Notes: generated from the sequence alone by a model not told the origin. A stretch of 64,000 nucleotides of DNA from Homarus americanus (GCF_018991925.1 NW_024735442.1:56001-120000), one strand, 5' to 3'. Positions 42,477-54,701 are shown, numbered from the stretch's first letter. A program made the numbers and translations.

Positions 42477-42897
42477 GCATGTAAACTTTGTGATAAACCT
42501 TTAAAGCATACACGTGAACACTATATTATTGAATGTGACACTTTCAAAGACTTCAGGCCACCTGACTTACTGTATCATGAACTTTGTAATTACTACATTG
42601 AATCGGGGGTGCTTGAGGACATTCTTGTTGTTTATCCCAAATTTGCTAGCCCACACTGATTAGTCTTCAATTAGAATATGACGTCCAACCAGTTTTGCAT
42701 GGCAGCGAACAGTGACATTACCCACATGAATCTGACCTATATATACTGTTAATGAATATGATGTATTTCTTTGTGTATGAACCTCTGTCCTGCGTGGCAG
42801 TGAGAAGTGATACCACCCTCAGTGTCAAGACCTGACTGAATTACTCAGAATAGGCAAACTGTACTACAAGCTTTGTCAATAAATGTGTTAAACTAAA
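42477..42897 (+). pseudogene. LINE family B 3' end (copy B5)
   Basis: Begins inside the zinc knuckle: ACKLCDKPLKHTREHYIIEC (with both His ligands), DTFKDFRPPDLLYHELCNYY, IESGVLEDILVVYPKFASPH and TGA, then the 3'UTR with AATAAA and GTTAAACTAAAG. CT-rich DNA follows directly. Confidence 0.82.
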
Positions 42898-43066
42898 GCT
42901 CTCTTTCTCTCTCTTCTCCGGTTTATCTATCATACTTCTCAGTTCCCCTCTCTTCTCTGCACAGATCTTGCACTTTTACTCCACCCTCCACCCCATTCTT
43001 TCTTGTCTCACTGTCTTTTCTCACTTCCCCCTCTTTCCTTCTGCTGTTTTTCCCCTTTTACTTCGT

Positions 43067-43068
<2 letters not shown>

Positions 43069-43098
<30 letters not shown>
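43069..43098. repeat. (CT)n microsatellite
   Basis: About 14 CT units in generally pyrimidine-rich DNA (42898-43070). Confidence 0.93.
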
Positions 43099-43100
<2 letters not shown>

Positions 43101-43299
43101 TTGTGAAGCAAGGAGTGAAAGAAGATTAGTAGTCAAAGAAAAAAAGAATATACAGAGCTAGGTTGAAGTCCGTCTGTCTATCAGTCTGTCTGTCTGTTTG
43201 CCTGTCTGTCTTCCTTTCCCTCCTCCTTTCCACTGACCTCCCATCCCTCCTCCTGGGCCGTTGTGGGGGGTCAACACCCGTCCTGCATCATTAGTCATA

Positions 43300-43950
43300 A
43301 ACCACACACACAAGTGCCTCTCCCTCCCACCACGATCTTCTCTCTCCCTCTCACAAAGATCTTCTCCCTTCCTTCCTCCCTCCCTCCCACCACGATCTTC
43401 TCCCCTCCCAATACGACCTTATCCTTTCCCTCCCCCACGATCTTCTCCTTCTTTCCTACCCTCCCTCCCTCCTCCACAAATCTTCTCCTTCCTTCCTCCT
43501 CCATGATCTTCTCCCTTCCGCCCTCCTAACACGATCTTCTTTTCCCCTTCCATCACGATCTTCTCCTTCTCTCCCTCCTCCCTCCCTCCCTCCCACCATG
43601 ATCTTCTGTTCTTCCGCCTTCCTTCCTTCACACAAAGGCCCCTTCCTCCTTCCTTCACACCAAGGCTCTTTCCACCTTCCTTCACTCCCTTCCACTAAGA
43701 TCCTCTCCTTCCTACCTTGACCCCTTCCTCCTTCGTACCTTCCATCACGACTCTCTCCTTTTCTCCATTCCACCATGACCCCTCCCTCCCTCTTTCTCCC
43801 CTACCTCCTCCCCCCTTCCTCTCTCCTTCCCACCCACCACATCCACTTCTCATCCCGACCACTCTCCTATCCTCCTCATCACTTAACTTCCTCCCTCCCG
43901 CCTGTGCTTCACTCACCTCACTTCCTCATTCTTGTCTGTGTGTCAGTCGC
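43300..43950. repeat. Polypyrimidine tract with CACGATCTTCTCC units
   Basis: Imperfect 25-40 base units built on CCCTCCCACCACGATCTTCT. Minus frames (K/G/E/R-rich) and plus frames (P/S/F-rich) up to 106 codons are composition artefacts. Confidence 0.87.
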
Positions 43951-43957
43951 AGTACAT

Positions 43958-44180
43958 TACTACATTGAATCAGGGGTGCTTGAGGATATTCTTGCTGTTT
44001 ATCCCAAATTTGCTAACCCACACTGATTAATCTTCAATTAGAATATGGCGTCCAGTGTATATGAACCACTGTCTTGCATGGCAGTGAGAAGTGATACCAC
44101 CCTCAGTGTCAAGACCTGGCTGAATTGCTCAGATTAGGCAAATTGTACTCCAAACTTTGTCAATAAATTTGTTAAACTAA
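43958..44180 (+). mobile_element. LINE family B 3' end (copy B6)
   Basis: Starts at TACTACATTGAATCAGGGGT, giving YYIESGVLEDILAVYPKFAN then TGA. A shortened 3'UTR lacks the middle segment of B1 (the second ATGAACCTCTGTCC block). It ends GTTAAACTAAAA. It follows the polypyrimidine tract directly. Confidence 0.8.
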
Positions 44181-44199
44181 AAAACCTTACTCACTTGAC

Positions 44200-44530
44200 T
44201 GTACACATCAGCCCCCCCCATTCAGTAAAGTGTTCATCAATCTTCATTCCACTCAGTAAAGTGTTGATCACCCCCGCCCTCTCAGTAAAATGTTGGTTAC
44301 CCCCAGCCCACTCAGTAAGGTGTTGGTTACCCCCAGCCCACTCAGTAAAATGCTGACCACCCCAACCCATTAGGTAAGATGTTGACCACCCCAGCCCACT
44401 CAGTAAAGTGCTGATCGCTTCCACCCACTCAGTAAAGGGTTCAATAACCTTCGCCTACTCAGTAAAGTATACATAACCCCCCACTCAGTAAAGCGTTGAC
44501 CGCCCCACCCCCCACAGCCAATAAAGTGTT
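44200..44530. repeat. 29-30 bp minisatellite (CTCAGTAAAGTGTTGATCAC)
   Basis: Ten units with the constant phrase CACTCAGTAAAGTGTTGA and a C-rich spacer. The minus frame reads HFTEWAGG-type repeats by consequence. Confidence 0.9.
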
Positions 44531-44900
44531 TCCCCACCAAGTCAAGGCTAAGAGGATCCAACACCATTACTCAGAGCTCCTTAACGTGAGGTTCTCCTGC
44601 CGCTCTTGTTCCCTTATTCTATGTTGCATCGCCTTCTTCCTTCTCTCATTCTTACCTGTATTCATTTACCTCTATATTTCTTTTTTATATGTTACCATCG
44701 CCTCCTTCGTTTTCTCGTTTTTCTCTCTTTCATCTTTTGTTTGCGTTCTTTACATTCCTTCGTCACTTGTGTTGATTATCCATCGTTTTTCTTACATTGT
44801 TCCTGTTGTTAGACGTCTTATTTCCGCTCTTGTTATTCAGGGTGACTTGAACATGAGCAATTTCCCCTCCAGCCTCTTGACTCATCTTGTGGGGTGATGC
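44531..44900. other. No recognisable gene
   Basis: T-rich. A 133-codon frame (44496-44897) is hydrophobic by composition. Nothing assigned. Confidence 0.4.
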
Positions 44901-44904
44901 TGGT

Positions 44905-45115
44905 GTGGTCCCTTCCTGCTTGCCCTGGTGGTCCCTTCCTGCTTGCCCTGGTGGTCCCTTCCTGCTTGCCCTGGTGGTCCCTTCCTGCTTGCCCTGGTGG
45001 TCCCTTCCTGCTTGCCCTGGTGGTCCCTTCCTGCTTGCCCTGATGTGGTCCTTTCCTGCTCACCCTAAAGTGGTCCCTTCCTGCTGACCCTGATGTGGTC
45101 CCTTCCTGCTTACCC
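44905..45115. repeat. 23-bp minisatellite (TGGTCCCTTCCTGCTTGCCC)
   Basis: Six perfect 23-base units starting at 44908, 44931 and so on, then four variant units with GATGTGGTCC or AAAGTGGTCC. Near-identity implies recent expansion. Confidence 0.95.
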
Positions 45116-45129
45116 TGCCCCTGTCCTGA

Positions 45130-45345
45130 AACTATAGCACAACGGTATATCGCACTTACCTCTCATCACTGTGATTAGGATTCGATACCTGCTTGGGTCA
45201 GATGTGGTGAAGGTGATGTCCAGAGTAACAGTACAGACCATGGCAGGTTGTCTCCGGGTGCCCCAGTGTCCTCCTGTACTGACATGGGGCACATGAGCGA
45301 TGGCCTTCAGTGGACCACTAGGGAGACCACTTAATCATAACTGAT
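45130..45345 (+). mobile_element. Possible tRNA-derived SINE
   Basis: TAGCACAACGG (45135-45145) resembles box A and GGATTCGATACC (45178-45189) resembles box B, with CTTACCTCTCATCACTGTGA between them. About 150 bases of body follow. No A-tail or clear flanking duplication was found. Confidence 0.4.
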
Positions 45346-45411
45346 AGAGCTATCTAGTATTAATTTATCAAACAATCAATCATCCAATGTGCCCTCCCTG
45401 CGTGCCCTGAC

Positions 45412-45531
45412 CCTGTGTGTGTGTGTGTGTGTGTGTGTGTGCCCTCCCTGCATGCCCTGGCCCTGTATGTGTGTGTGTGTGTGTGTGCCCTCCTGCATGC
45501 CCTGACCCTGTGTGTGTGTGTGTGTGTGTGC
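45412..45531. repeat. (GT)n arrays within a higher-order unit
   Basis: Three GT arrays of about 8-14 units, each separated by GCCCTCCCTGCATGCCCTG. The same CTGCATGCCCTG phrase is the core of the following minisatellite. Confidence 0.92.
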
Positions 45532-46115
45532 CCTCCCTGCATGCCCTGATCCTAATGAGAGCCCTTTCTTCATGCTCTGATTCTAGTGTGAGCCCTCCCT
45601 GCATGCCCTGATCCTAGTATGAGCCTTCCCTGAATGCCCTGAGCCTAGTGTGAGCCTTTCCTGTATGCCCTGAGCCTAGGGTGAGTTTTTCCTGTATGCC
45701 CTGAGCCTAGTGTGAGCTATCCCTGCATGCCTTGAACCTAGTGTGAGCCTTCCATGCATGCTCTGAGCCTAGTGTGAGCCATCCCTGCATGCCCTGATCC
45801 TAGTGTGAGCCTTCCATGCATGCCCTGAACCTAGTTTGAGCCATCCCTGCTTGCTCTGATCCTAGTGTGAACCCTCCCTGCATGCCCTGACGAAAGTGTG
45901 AGCCTTTCTTGCATGCCCTGAGCCTAGTGTGAGCCCTTTTTGCATGCCCTGATCCTAGTGTGAGCCTTTCCTGCATGCCCTGAGCCTAGTGCGAGCCTTT
46001 TCTGCATGCCCTGATCCTAGTGTGAGCCTTTCCTCCATGGTCTGAGCCTAGTGTGAGCCTTTTCTGCATGCCCTGATCCTAGTGCGAGCCTTTCCTGCAT
46101 GCCCCGATTCTCTTG
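45532..46115. repeat. ~32-bp minisatellite (CCTGCATGCCCTGAGCCTAG)
   Basis: About 18 units, CCTGCATGCCCTGATCCTAG plus TGTGAGCCTTT. GATCC/GAGCC variants alternate in part, suggesting a two-unit higher order. Confidence 0.9.
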
Positions 46116-47318
46116 TGGGTCTTGCTCTACTCTCCTAGCCCTCTTTGAGTCTTTTCCCTCACTCCCTGACCTTCAATGAGTCTTCCCCACTCTCCTGACC
46201 CTCGTGAGAGCCTTTCCCCCACTCCTCTCACCCTGATGAGGGCCCTCCTCCCCTCTCTGGTGTCCCCTCAGTGGGGTGCAGTGCGTCCCTCATGTTGGCA
46301 CAGTAACTCGACCCGCCCGCGGCTGTTTGGTCAGGTGCCTGGGACCTCCCTCGCCAAATCGCCTCCATGGAAATGCCGCTTCTCAGGTTTTCCGCCAATT
46401 TGCAATCAGCCTAAGAAAAACCACACCTTTACCTCATGGTTTGTGTGGCACGAGGGTGATATGGGGTAAACAAGGGCGTGGAGGTCACAGGGTGAGCCCC
46501 AGGAGCGTGTGTACACTCGTGTCGTAGTGCCAGGGTCGTCAGCGGCTCCCGGGGAACAACGGGTACCGCTCATCGGGTTATCACAACACCCATCTGTTTA
46601 TTGCCCGTCGACGAGTGACACAGCGCCACTCCTCGACACGCACCGCCACTCCTCACCCCTTGGCTAGCCTCGCTAGCCCTCACCTTCGCTCTTCAAGATT
46701 TCCCCCCACCCCCAGTAGGTGTCAGAGACGAACACAGAGGCTTAAAGAGACTAATCAAAGAGACTCAGTTTGTGGGATGATCGGGCGTTGATTTGTTCTT
46801 CAGAGGCTGTAATTGCTGGTAAGGGTTGTGAGTCGCGCGCCGCAGTCACACTCAGAGAGGGACAAACAGTGTGGCACTCTGAAGCCCGGGACAGCTGTCA
46901 GATGCACAGATTGGGAGTCTACAAGAGCACTTGAGGGCCTCACTCCACCCACCACACTGGTCGCTGAGATGCCAGATGAGGGGATGTCTCAGTTTTTTGT
47001 CGGTGTTGCTGCAATCGCCTGGTGGCTGTGCTACCAGAGCCTTGTTCCCTCCTCTTGTGGACTGACACTGCATTGTGTTTGTGTTAACATTGCCTTAACA
47101 GTAATATTATCATTTTGCCACTTGTCTACAGAAAAGTAATGATAATTTATTAACTCACACAAACAATAAAAGATCGCTACGGCAGGCAGAGTGGTTGAAG
47201 GATCGTCTGGCATAGTTACGATAGAAGAGAACATCAAAAGCTGTTGACTTCTCGTGCTTTAGGGAAGGTAAGAGGAAGCCAACGGGGCCGAGTTGTACAC
47301 TATATTAGGGATTAACCT
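46116..47318. other. No recognisable gene
   Basis: 46120-46260 is a decayed extension of the minisatellite. 46300-46700 is relatively GC- and CpG-rich (for example CGACCCGCCCGCGGCTG). A 108-codon plus frame at 46813-47139 has no recognised domain. No RNA gene was found. Confidence 0.4.

Positions 47319-47319
<1 letters not shown>

Positions 47320-47374
<55 letters not shown>
47320..47374. repeat. (GT)n microsatellite
   Basis: About 27 uninterrupted units. Confidence 0.97.
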
Positions 47375-47376
<2 letters not shown>

Positions 47377-48383
47377 ATACAAATAATTCTAGTCGGCGTC
47401 AAATTTACTCACATATTCTGGATATTTATGGTTAGATTGGGTCACGTTTGGTTCCGATACATCCAAATGGATAAAACTTTGAATCAGTGGATTAAGTAGA
47501 TTCAGCTTTCTTTACACATGATTAATTTGGTCCGATTTTATAAATTTTATCAAATTGGTTACGTTATGTCAGTAATTAAATTTGACTTACTGAAAAAGTC
47601 AGTACAGTATAGGTTTCGGTAACTACTAGATAATTATGTTAGTCTACTTAAGGAAGTAATTAATGAGGTTAAAACAACTATTGGTCACTTTTCTAGGAAA
47701 CAATATAGTGCAAGATTTCTATCTCTGTATTGGTAAAGTTGATAAAGATAAACCACTGAAACACTCATGGTCACTTTGGTAATATCCCTTTGATTACTAA
47801 AGTGATGGGGGAAAATGTCTGCTTAATGAGAGCTTTACTGATAAGATTTATCTGCTTACAACAGTCATTGACTGAATCTTAATCTAAATATTTCTCCGGG
47901 ACTGATTTTCAATTACAAAAATGTGCAGTAAATTTATTCGTAAATGTTTCAGCACTTACGTGTTTGAATGAACAAATCATGACTACCATAAACAGATTAA
48001 TGTAAACATAATATAAATAACTGGTCTACTAGCTTCAATAGCCAATGGTGTTATACAAACAAATATATATGGATGCGAAGTCATCGTCCAGAATGACATT
48101 AATTAAGGTAAGTAAAAGAGCAAGTGAGAGGTGTTGCAAGGTGTTGACTTCTGTGATAACAGTGTACAAGTACAAGCTCTTGGCTGAGTTGCTATCCCAT
48201 ACCTGTACAAGTACAGTGTACAGTACTGTTGGGTCACCTGTGAAAACTTTAATTTTCAGTTAAATTTGATGTAAAGATGACCCCTTCTGCCACTACACTA
48301 CATGAACAACCATAATATGTAAATTTCTCCATGTTGCCCCTTCCCAGCCCAAGGGCCATAAGTGTACTAAGTTAATGGGCCAA
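47375..48383. other. No recognisable gene, AT-rich
   Basis: Non-repetitive. A direct palindrome-like GTACAAGTACA occurs twice near 48163-48215. Nothing assigned. Confidence 0.4.
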
Positions 48384-48420
48384 TTAAGGTTAGGTTAGGT
48401 TAGGTTAGGTTTGGTTAGAA
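48384..48420. repeat. Short interstitial (TTAGG)n tract
   Basis: TTAAGGTTAGGTTAGGTTAG continues to 48411, about five units of TTAGG, then a TTTGG variant. TTAGG is the arthropod telomere repeat. The tract is too short to be a telomere and is most likely interstitial. Confidence 0.8.
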
Positions 48421-49028
48421 TAAGTTCAATTAGTCTAAACTATGTGTCATTAGATTCAGTTTTCTTTTCTAGTGAATAGTCAGGGACAATTTTGTGAAAT
48501 TTAGTAAATTTAGGGCAAATTAAGTTACCAATTAACTTTGATTATATGAAGAAAAAAATGTCTTCCACCACAGGAAATGAGTTGCCAGACAGGAATTTCA
48601 TATATTATTTGAGGCTTCCATAACTCTTCAGTATTATAACTTATATTTGTTGTAAATAATTAAATGTGTTATGAAAGGAGACTTACGAAACCTCTTTATT
48701 ATACCACAAGATAAGAAATGGAATTAATTATGATTAATTATAAGCCATAATAATAAAACAAATACATTGACAATGTTGTTGAACAGTGTATAGCATACAG
48801 GAATATAACGAAAAAAAAGTTTAAAACGGAACAATTTCAATCACTACTTGGCAAAGACTCACCGTTTGTCTCCGGGACTCTTGGTCCGGTGTGTCATATT
48901 TTATAAAACTATAAAGGGACAGATACTTTTGGCGTTGACTGTATATTAACAATTCATTTACCTTAATTGGGGAGAAAACTGAGAAGGTAAATTAATTTTG
49001 TCTACAACTGTTTAGAAACATTACTGAC
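48421..49028. other. No recognisable gene
   Basis: AT-rich, non-repetitive; nothing assigned. Confidence 0.4.
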
Positions 49029-49610
49029 AGCCAGGGGGTAGGGCCAAGTGTAGAGGCCAGGGGGTAGGGCCAAGTGTAGAGGCCAGGGGTGTAGGGCCAG
49101 GGGCCAAGTAGAGGCCAGGGGGGGCAAGTGTAGAGGCCAGGGGTAGGCCATGTAGAGGCCAGGGGTAGGGCCAAGTGTAGAGCCAGCCAAGTGTAGAGGC
49201 CAGGGGTAGGGCCAAGTGGAGGCCAGGGGTAGGGCCAAGTGTAGAGGCCAGGGTAGGGCAGAGGCCAGGGGGTAGGCCAAGGAGAGGCCAGGGGGGCAAG
49301 CAGTAGAGGCCAGGGTAGGGCCAAGTGTAGAGGCCAGGGGGTAGGCCATAGTGTAGAGGCCAGGGGTAGGGCCAAGTGTAGGGCCAGGGGTAGGGGCCAA
49401 GTAGAGCCAGGGGTAGGGCCAAGTGTAGAGGCCAGGGGTAGGGCCATGTAGAGGCCAGGGTAGGGCCAAGTAGAGGCCAGGGGCCAAGTGTAGAGGCCAG
49501 GGTAGGGCTAAGTGTAGAGGCCAGGGGGCCAAGTGTAGAGGCCAGGGGGCCAAGTGTAGAGGCCAGGGGGTAGGGCCAAGTGAGAGGCCAGGGGTAACCA
49601 GGTGATGAAA
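49029..49610. repeat. ~26-bp minisatellite (GGCCAGGGGTAGGGCCAAGT)
   Basis: About 24 units of GGCCAGGGGTAGGGCCAAGT plus GTAGA, with many 1-5 base deletions. The minus strand is open in all three frames (150-214 codons, L/P/W/Y-rich). That is expected from a repeat without stop triplets and is not a gene. Some indels may be sequencing or assembly errors. Confidence 0.92.
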
Positions 49611-49799
49611 CTAGGTGAGGCAGCAACAAGGTGACTGACTCAACAACCAGATGATGCAGCAACAAGGTGATTCAACAGCCAGGTGAAGGAGTCAGGTGTT
49701 GGATAAACATAGGAATTCAAAACAAACATGATAGCTTCACCACCTGTCCCTCCTTAATGGTACACCTGCAACCTCTATAGTCCTCACAGGGGGAAAACG

Positions 49800-49988
49800 T
49801 GTCTGTGTGTCGGTGTCTGTATGGCTGTGTCTGTGTGGCTGTGTCTGTGTGGCTGTGTCTGTGGGGCTAGTAGTAATGTGGCTTTGTGTCTTTGTGACTT
49901 GTGGCTGTGTTTTTGTGTGACTTTGTGGTCGTGTGACCGGGTGGCTTTGTGTGTGTGTGTGTGTATGTGTGTGTGTATGTGTGTATGT

Positions 49989-50041
<53 letters not shown>
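49800..50041. repeat. (GTGTCTGTGTGGCT)n and (GT)n tract
   Basis: Short TGTGGCTGTGTCTG units at 49805-49870, then GT/ATGT array at 49948-50041. Confidence 0.93.
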
Positions 50042-50690
50042 TGCGTTTCTACTACACCATGGGAATTATTATAAACAGGTGATTTAGTTCTAGTCATTCT
50101 ATATTTCTACGACGTTCTCTGTCGCATCGGCCACCACAAGAAAGGGAAATTCCTTCGGAGTTTTTGGTTTCATATACATGCCAAGTGGCGGGTGATGTTG
50201 ACATTCTTGGTGGTGCTCCGTCACTGGGGGGGGGGGGGACGAGAGACGGTCATATCTCTACTCTTCTTTACTCTCCCACAGGCAGAGAAAATATTTGTAG
50301 TTGCCTTTTTGTTTATGTCCATTATTTTTTGTCTTTTATACATATTTGGAAGGATGGGTAAACGCAACTAGTGACTAAATTTTGGTTACCCTTGTATATT
50401 TTTTGTTCACATTCCATTATGCAAATCAGAGTAAAAGAACTCACGCCCGCAGAGTAAAAGGGTTACCTGCAGTGTTGGGCTCTCAAAACATGAAAGTATT
50501 TGGGCGTGAGGTCAGTAACGCGGGTCACTTCTAATTACAAACCTGGCTGACATCTAACCCTCCCCCCCCCCCCATCCCTTGGCTGGGCAGCTCTGTGACC
50601 TCTTGCTATGCTCAAGAATACGCGAATAATGCGTACATACACAAAAACAGTGTTGGAGCAAAACCTTCTCCGCCCACCATCATCGCTGTG
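50042..50690. other. No recognisable gene
   Basis: G13 at about 50226-50238 and a C11 run at about 50563-50573. Nothing assigned. Confidence 0.4.
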
Positions 50691-51500
50691 TTGTTGCAGC
50701 TGTGGCCAAATGTGTCCCCGCTGCTGCTGCTGCTGTAACACTGTATCATTGCATCACTACGCTTGTCTTCCCACTGCTGTAGCACTGTATATCTGCTGCT
50801 GTAACTCCGTATCGTTGTTACTACTGTAAGACTATATCACTGTTGCTGTAACACTATTACTGCTGCTGTAATAAAGTATCATTGCTGCTGTAACACTGTA
50901 TCAATGCTGCTGTAACACTGTATCACTGCTGCTGTATCGCTGCATCATTGCTGCTGTAACCCTGTATCTCTGCTGCTGTAACACTGTATCACTGCTGCTG
51001 TAACACTATATCATTGCTGCTTTAACACTGTAACACTGCTGCTGTAACACTGCATCATTGCAGCTGTAACACTGTATCACTGCTGTTGTGTCACTGTATC
51101 ATTGCTGCTGTAACACTGCATCATTGCAGCTGTAACACTGCATCATTGCAGCTGTAACACTGCATCATTGCTGCTGTAACACTGCATCATTGCAGCTGTA
51201 ACACTGTATCACTACTGTTGTATCACTGTATCATTGCAGCTGTAACACTGCATCATTGCAGCTGTAACACTGCAGCATTGCTGCTGTAACACTGTATCTC
51301 TGCTGCTGTAACACTGTATCCCTGCTGCTGTAATACTATATCATTGCTGCTGTAACACTGTATCGATGCTGCTGTAACACTGTATCATTGCAGCTGTAAC
51401 ACTGTATCTCTGCTGCTGTAACACTGCATCATTGCAGCTGTAACACTGTATCATTGCAGCTGTAACACTGTATCTCTGCTGCTGTAACACTGTGTCATTA
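50690..51500. repeat. 22-bp minisatellite (TTGCTGCTGTAACACTGTAT)
   Basis: About 36 units of 22 bases, with GCAGCTG/GCTGCTG and GCATC/GTATC variants arranged in blocks. Perfect runs near 51115-51180. Confidence 0.95.
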
Positions 51501-51689
51501 CCTGACTACAGCAGTTCTCAGTGTATTCCTCCCTACCCCTGCCTCAGGATTGAAATAATGAACAAATGGTGAAAACAAACAAAGGTTTGACGTACAGGTC
51601 TTGACACCCTCGGACACACTTACCCTTATGGCATCGTCTTGACACACACAACTCCATGCTGGCACATCTACCTGCAGGACAACCAACTG

Positions 51690-52215
51690 ACACCTCCCTA
51701 CCTCCATGAGTCCATCTGACAACACCATCTTCACAACACCCATCAGAAGACACCATCTCCACGACACCCATCTGACAACACCATCTGACAACACCATCTG
51801 ACAACAACATGTGACAACACCATCTTCACGACACCCATCTGACAACACCATCTCTACAACACCATCAGACTACGCCATCTCCACAAAACCCATCAGAAGA
51901 CACCATCTCCGCGACACCCTTTAGGCGACACCACTTCCGCTACACCCATCAGACAACACCAACTGACAACACCCATCAGACAACACCACCTCCACAACAC
52001 TCAGCAGACAACACCACCTCCACAACACTCAGCAGACAACACCATCTCCACAACACCCGTCAGACGACACCATCTCCGTGACACCCACAGACTGACGACA
52101 CCATCTCCGTGACACCCACAGACTACACCATCTACACAACACCCATCTGACAACACCATCTGACAACACCATCTGACAACACCCATCTCACAACACCATC
52201 TCCACGACACGAGAT
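51690..52215. repeat. ~27-bp repeat family (ACACCATCTCCACGACACCC)
   Basis: Units of 13-14 and 27-28 bases combining CATCTGACAACACC and CTCCACGACACCCATC. Frames of M/V/C/W on the minus strand follow from it. Confidence 0.88.
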
Positions 52216-52680
52216 GAGAATTTAATGAAGAAGAAGATTTCCACTAATTCTGTAACCAATTACGTCAGATATTACAAATGCGAATCAAAAAGCACAAAAC
52301 AAATATTAATCACACATTTTATTCGTATTTGTAATATCTGCCATAATTTCAATTTTATTTTAATGTCCGGAATCTGTTCAACTAACTACCACAGCTTCAC
52401 TCAATAATACTTGTGGTTCTATACCCTAATGTTGTCGTCCTAACATCTGCTAGTTGGTGTGTACCAGTATGTGAGGAAAGGGCACCAGAAGGCAGGACTC
52501 CGTGAAAATAAACGTGTGACAGATTTCGTGGGTTTATCCTTAGTTAAATCGATGTAATGCCATCCATTGTTTGTATAACTGTACTGTCCACTGTATGTAC
52601 TGTACAGGCTGAACCACTGCTGTGTACCTTAATGGCGAATTTTATTGGATAAATATCTCTGTATCTATCTCCCTATATCT
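52216..52680. other. No recognisable gene
   Basis: Contains an inverted repeat, AATTACGTCAGATATTACAA (52259-52278) against TTGTAATATCTGCCATAATT (52329-52348), a possible stem of about 13-15 bp with a 50-base loop. Otherwise nothing assigned. Confidence 0.45.
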
Positions 52681-52682
52681 AT

Positions 52683-52683
<1 letters not shown>

Positions 52684-52717
<34 letters not shown>

Positions 52718-52791
52718 GTCTGTCTGTCTGTCTATCTTTATGTATGTATGTATGTATGCATGTATGTATGTATGTATGTATGTATGTACAG
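52684..52791. repeat. (TCTG)n-(TATG)n compound microsatellite
   Basis: About 12 TCTG units with one TG interruption, then about 13 TATG/TATG units with one CATG. Confidence 0.96.
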
Positions 52792-54530
52792 GGATGTATG
52801 ACTGAAACAGTACCAAGGAACGTCTACAGCCAGGGCCTCCTCTTGTTAGTGTCTACATCAGAGGGATAATATCAACGTTTATCTAACAATATCACTCAAA
52901 GTTTGTAAACATTTACAGGAATTTCTATAAATATTGCCTCCAGAAGGGTTCACGTTTAACCAATTAAACTTGAGAAAGAGTAAAAAAAAAAATATCAAAG
53001 GTAACCGTCATATTATCATATGTTAATGCCAGGCTATATTTAACATGACATCCGTCTTGAGTGACTCACCTAAAGGAAGGTTTTAGCCCATAAAAATTAT
53101 ATCTTGCTTACTAAATCTCTTATGACTGCACTGCACACCACCCAAACTGCCGCCAGCACACATGAGCCGTGGCGGAGACCAGCACACGGTGCACACCTTG
53201 TGTTACTCTGTGTTCATGATGTGCCCACCACAATGTGTGGTGCTTCACCACCACATTGCTTCCGCTAAGGTCTCAACAAACTAGTAACGGCACCACTTCG
53301 AATTTGGGTTTGAAAAAAATAATGGAAAACAAATTACAACAGATAATGTCAACAGTAAACAGTGAGAGAAGAAGGAGGGATCGACTCGTGATGTGAACTG
53401 TTTCTTTGACTTTTATTGTTTTTGTTTTTTGTGCGGTTGAAATTCTGAACACAAACGGATGACTGACCGCTACACACTGAGAGAGTAACAATACAAACTG
53501 TCCTCTCTAAAAGCTTATATTTTGCAGGAGAACGTATCAAGTGAAAAATCGATCTTGTGTAAGGATATCACAAGCTGGGGCCATCTACTACAATTAACTT
53601 TATTTGGGCAGAAGGTCTAAAAGCCATACAAGGTAATAAGTCGCGTGAGGTTATATCAACAAAACTGTACAGTACTCCGGCCCCCACTGTTCTCCCACTT
53701 CCCCTGAGGACGGGTGTTGCAGGGGACGTGGGTTCTGGGGTGCGGGCGGTACACAGAGAAGCTGTGAACAACGTAACACAACTCTACTGTTTGTTTTACC
53801 TGCTGGCTCTGGTCTCCTTACATCACGCACAGTAACACAGCGACATGTTATGAGCCGTAATTTCATCTTGGAGTTGTGTCTACACACAATTTTTCCCTTC
53901 TAAACATGTCGACTAAATCGCTGTTAAATCTTTTTCTCACACAGATAAGAGACATACCTACTTCATGTTAACAACTTGCCTCGTTGCACCTACACAGATA
54001 CAGGGAGGTGATCCTACCGTCATGTAAGCTTAGTCAGGTGTAGCAACTGCAGACTATATCTTTGTATCGAGGATTACACAAATACACAAACCAACAACAG
54101 ACAAGTCATCACACAGTGTTCGTAACAATAATAATCGCCAGACGGGGTTGCAGTGAAGTGAGAGGACAGTAGACGGCTCAAGAAGCATCGATTGTTACAA
54201 CTACGCTTACAACCACACAACTCACAAAAGCTTCTCATCAAAGGTAAAAATTAGCGCAAAGTAAAATACCTCCACAAATATCTACCAACCGACGCTGTCA
54301 AAATCGTCCTAACTATGAAGATGCAACACAGTCTCTAGCTTACATCCCACCATGTCAACGCTGTAATAAATTATCCACCAAGCAACACCAGATGACCGAC
54401 AGCCTCCCCAGTGTCTTTTATTCTTGACCGACTGAACTCAATTTTCATTTCGGGGTCACTAACTCTTCAGGGATCACACAACGAGTTTAGTGGTTGCTGG
54501 AGATTATTCATGGATTCCTTCCAGGCGACA
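52792..54530. other. No recognisable gene
   Basis: AT-rich, mostly non-repetitive. Minus-strand frames of 63-78 codons at 53273-53540 and 53568-53887 have no recognised domain. No RNA gene found. Confidence 0.4.
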
Positions 54531-54531
54531 A

Positions 54532-54665
54532 TGAAATAAAACAGTTTATCTAACGAGCATAACACAGATACGAAGTGAATAACAACAACAATATTGACAT
54601 GGCTGAACCTTTCAAGTGCTACAGGTCTCGTGGAGGACCCTAATAAATACTGAACATAATCCTTA
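54532..54665 (-). mobile_element. Diverged LINE family A 3' end (copy A9)
   Basis: The minus strand reads AATATTGTTGTTGTTATTCA, then GTATCTGTGTTATGCTCGTT and AGATAAACTGTTTTATTTCA, a decayed form of the A 3' terminus. GGCTCAGCCATGTTAATATT is AGGTTCAGCCATGTCAATATT-like here. Confidence 0.6.
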
Positions 54666-54679
54666 TGAAAAAATAATAA

Positions 54680-54701
54680 AAGAGAGAGAGAGAGAGAGAG
54701 G
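54680..54701. repeat. (GA)n microsatellite
   Basis: About 10 GA units. Confidence 0.9.

Noticed and set aside
49001..49665. Long L/P/W-rich proteins on the minus strand of the 26-bp minisatellite
   Set aside because: All three frames are open only because the repeat unit lacks stop triplets on that strand.
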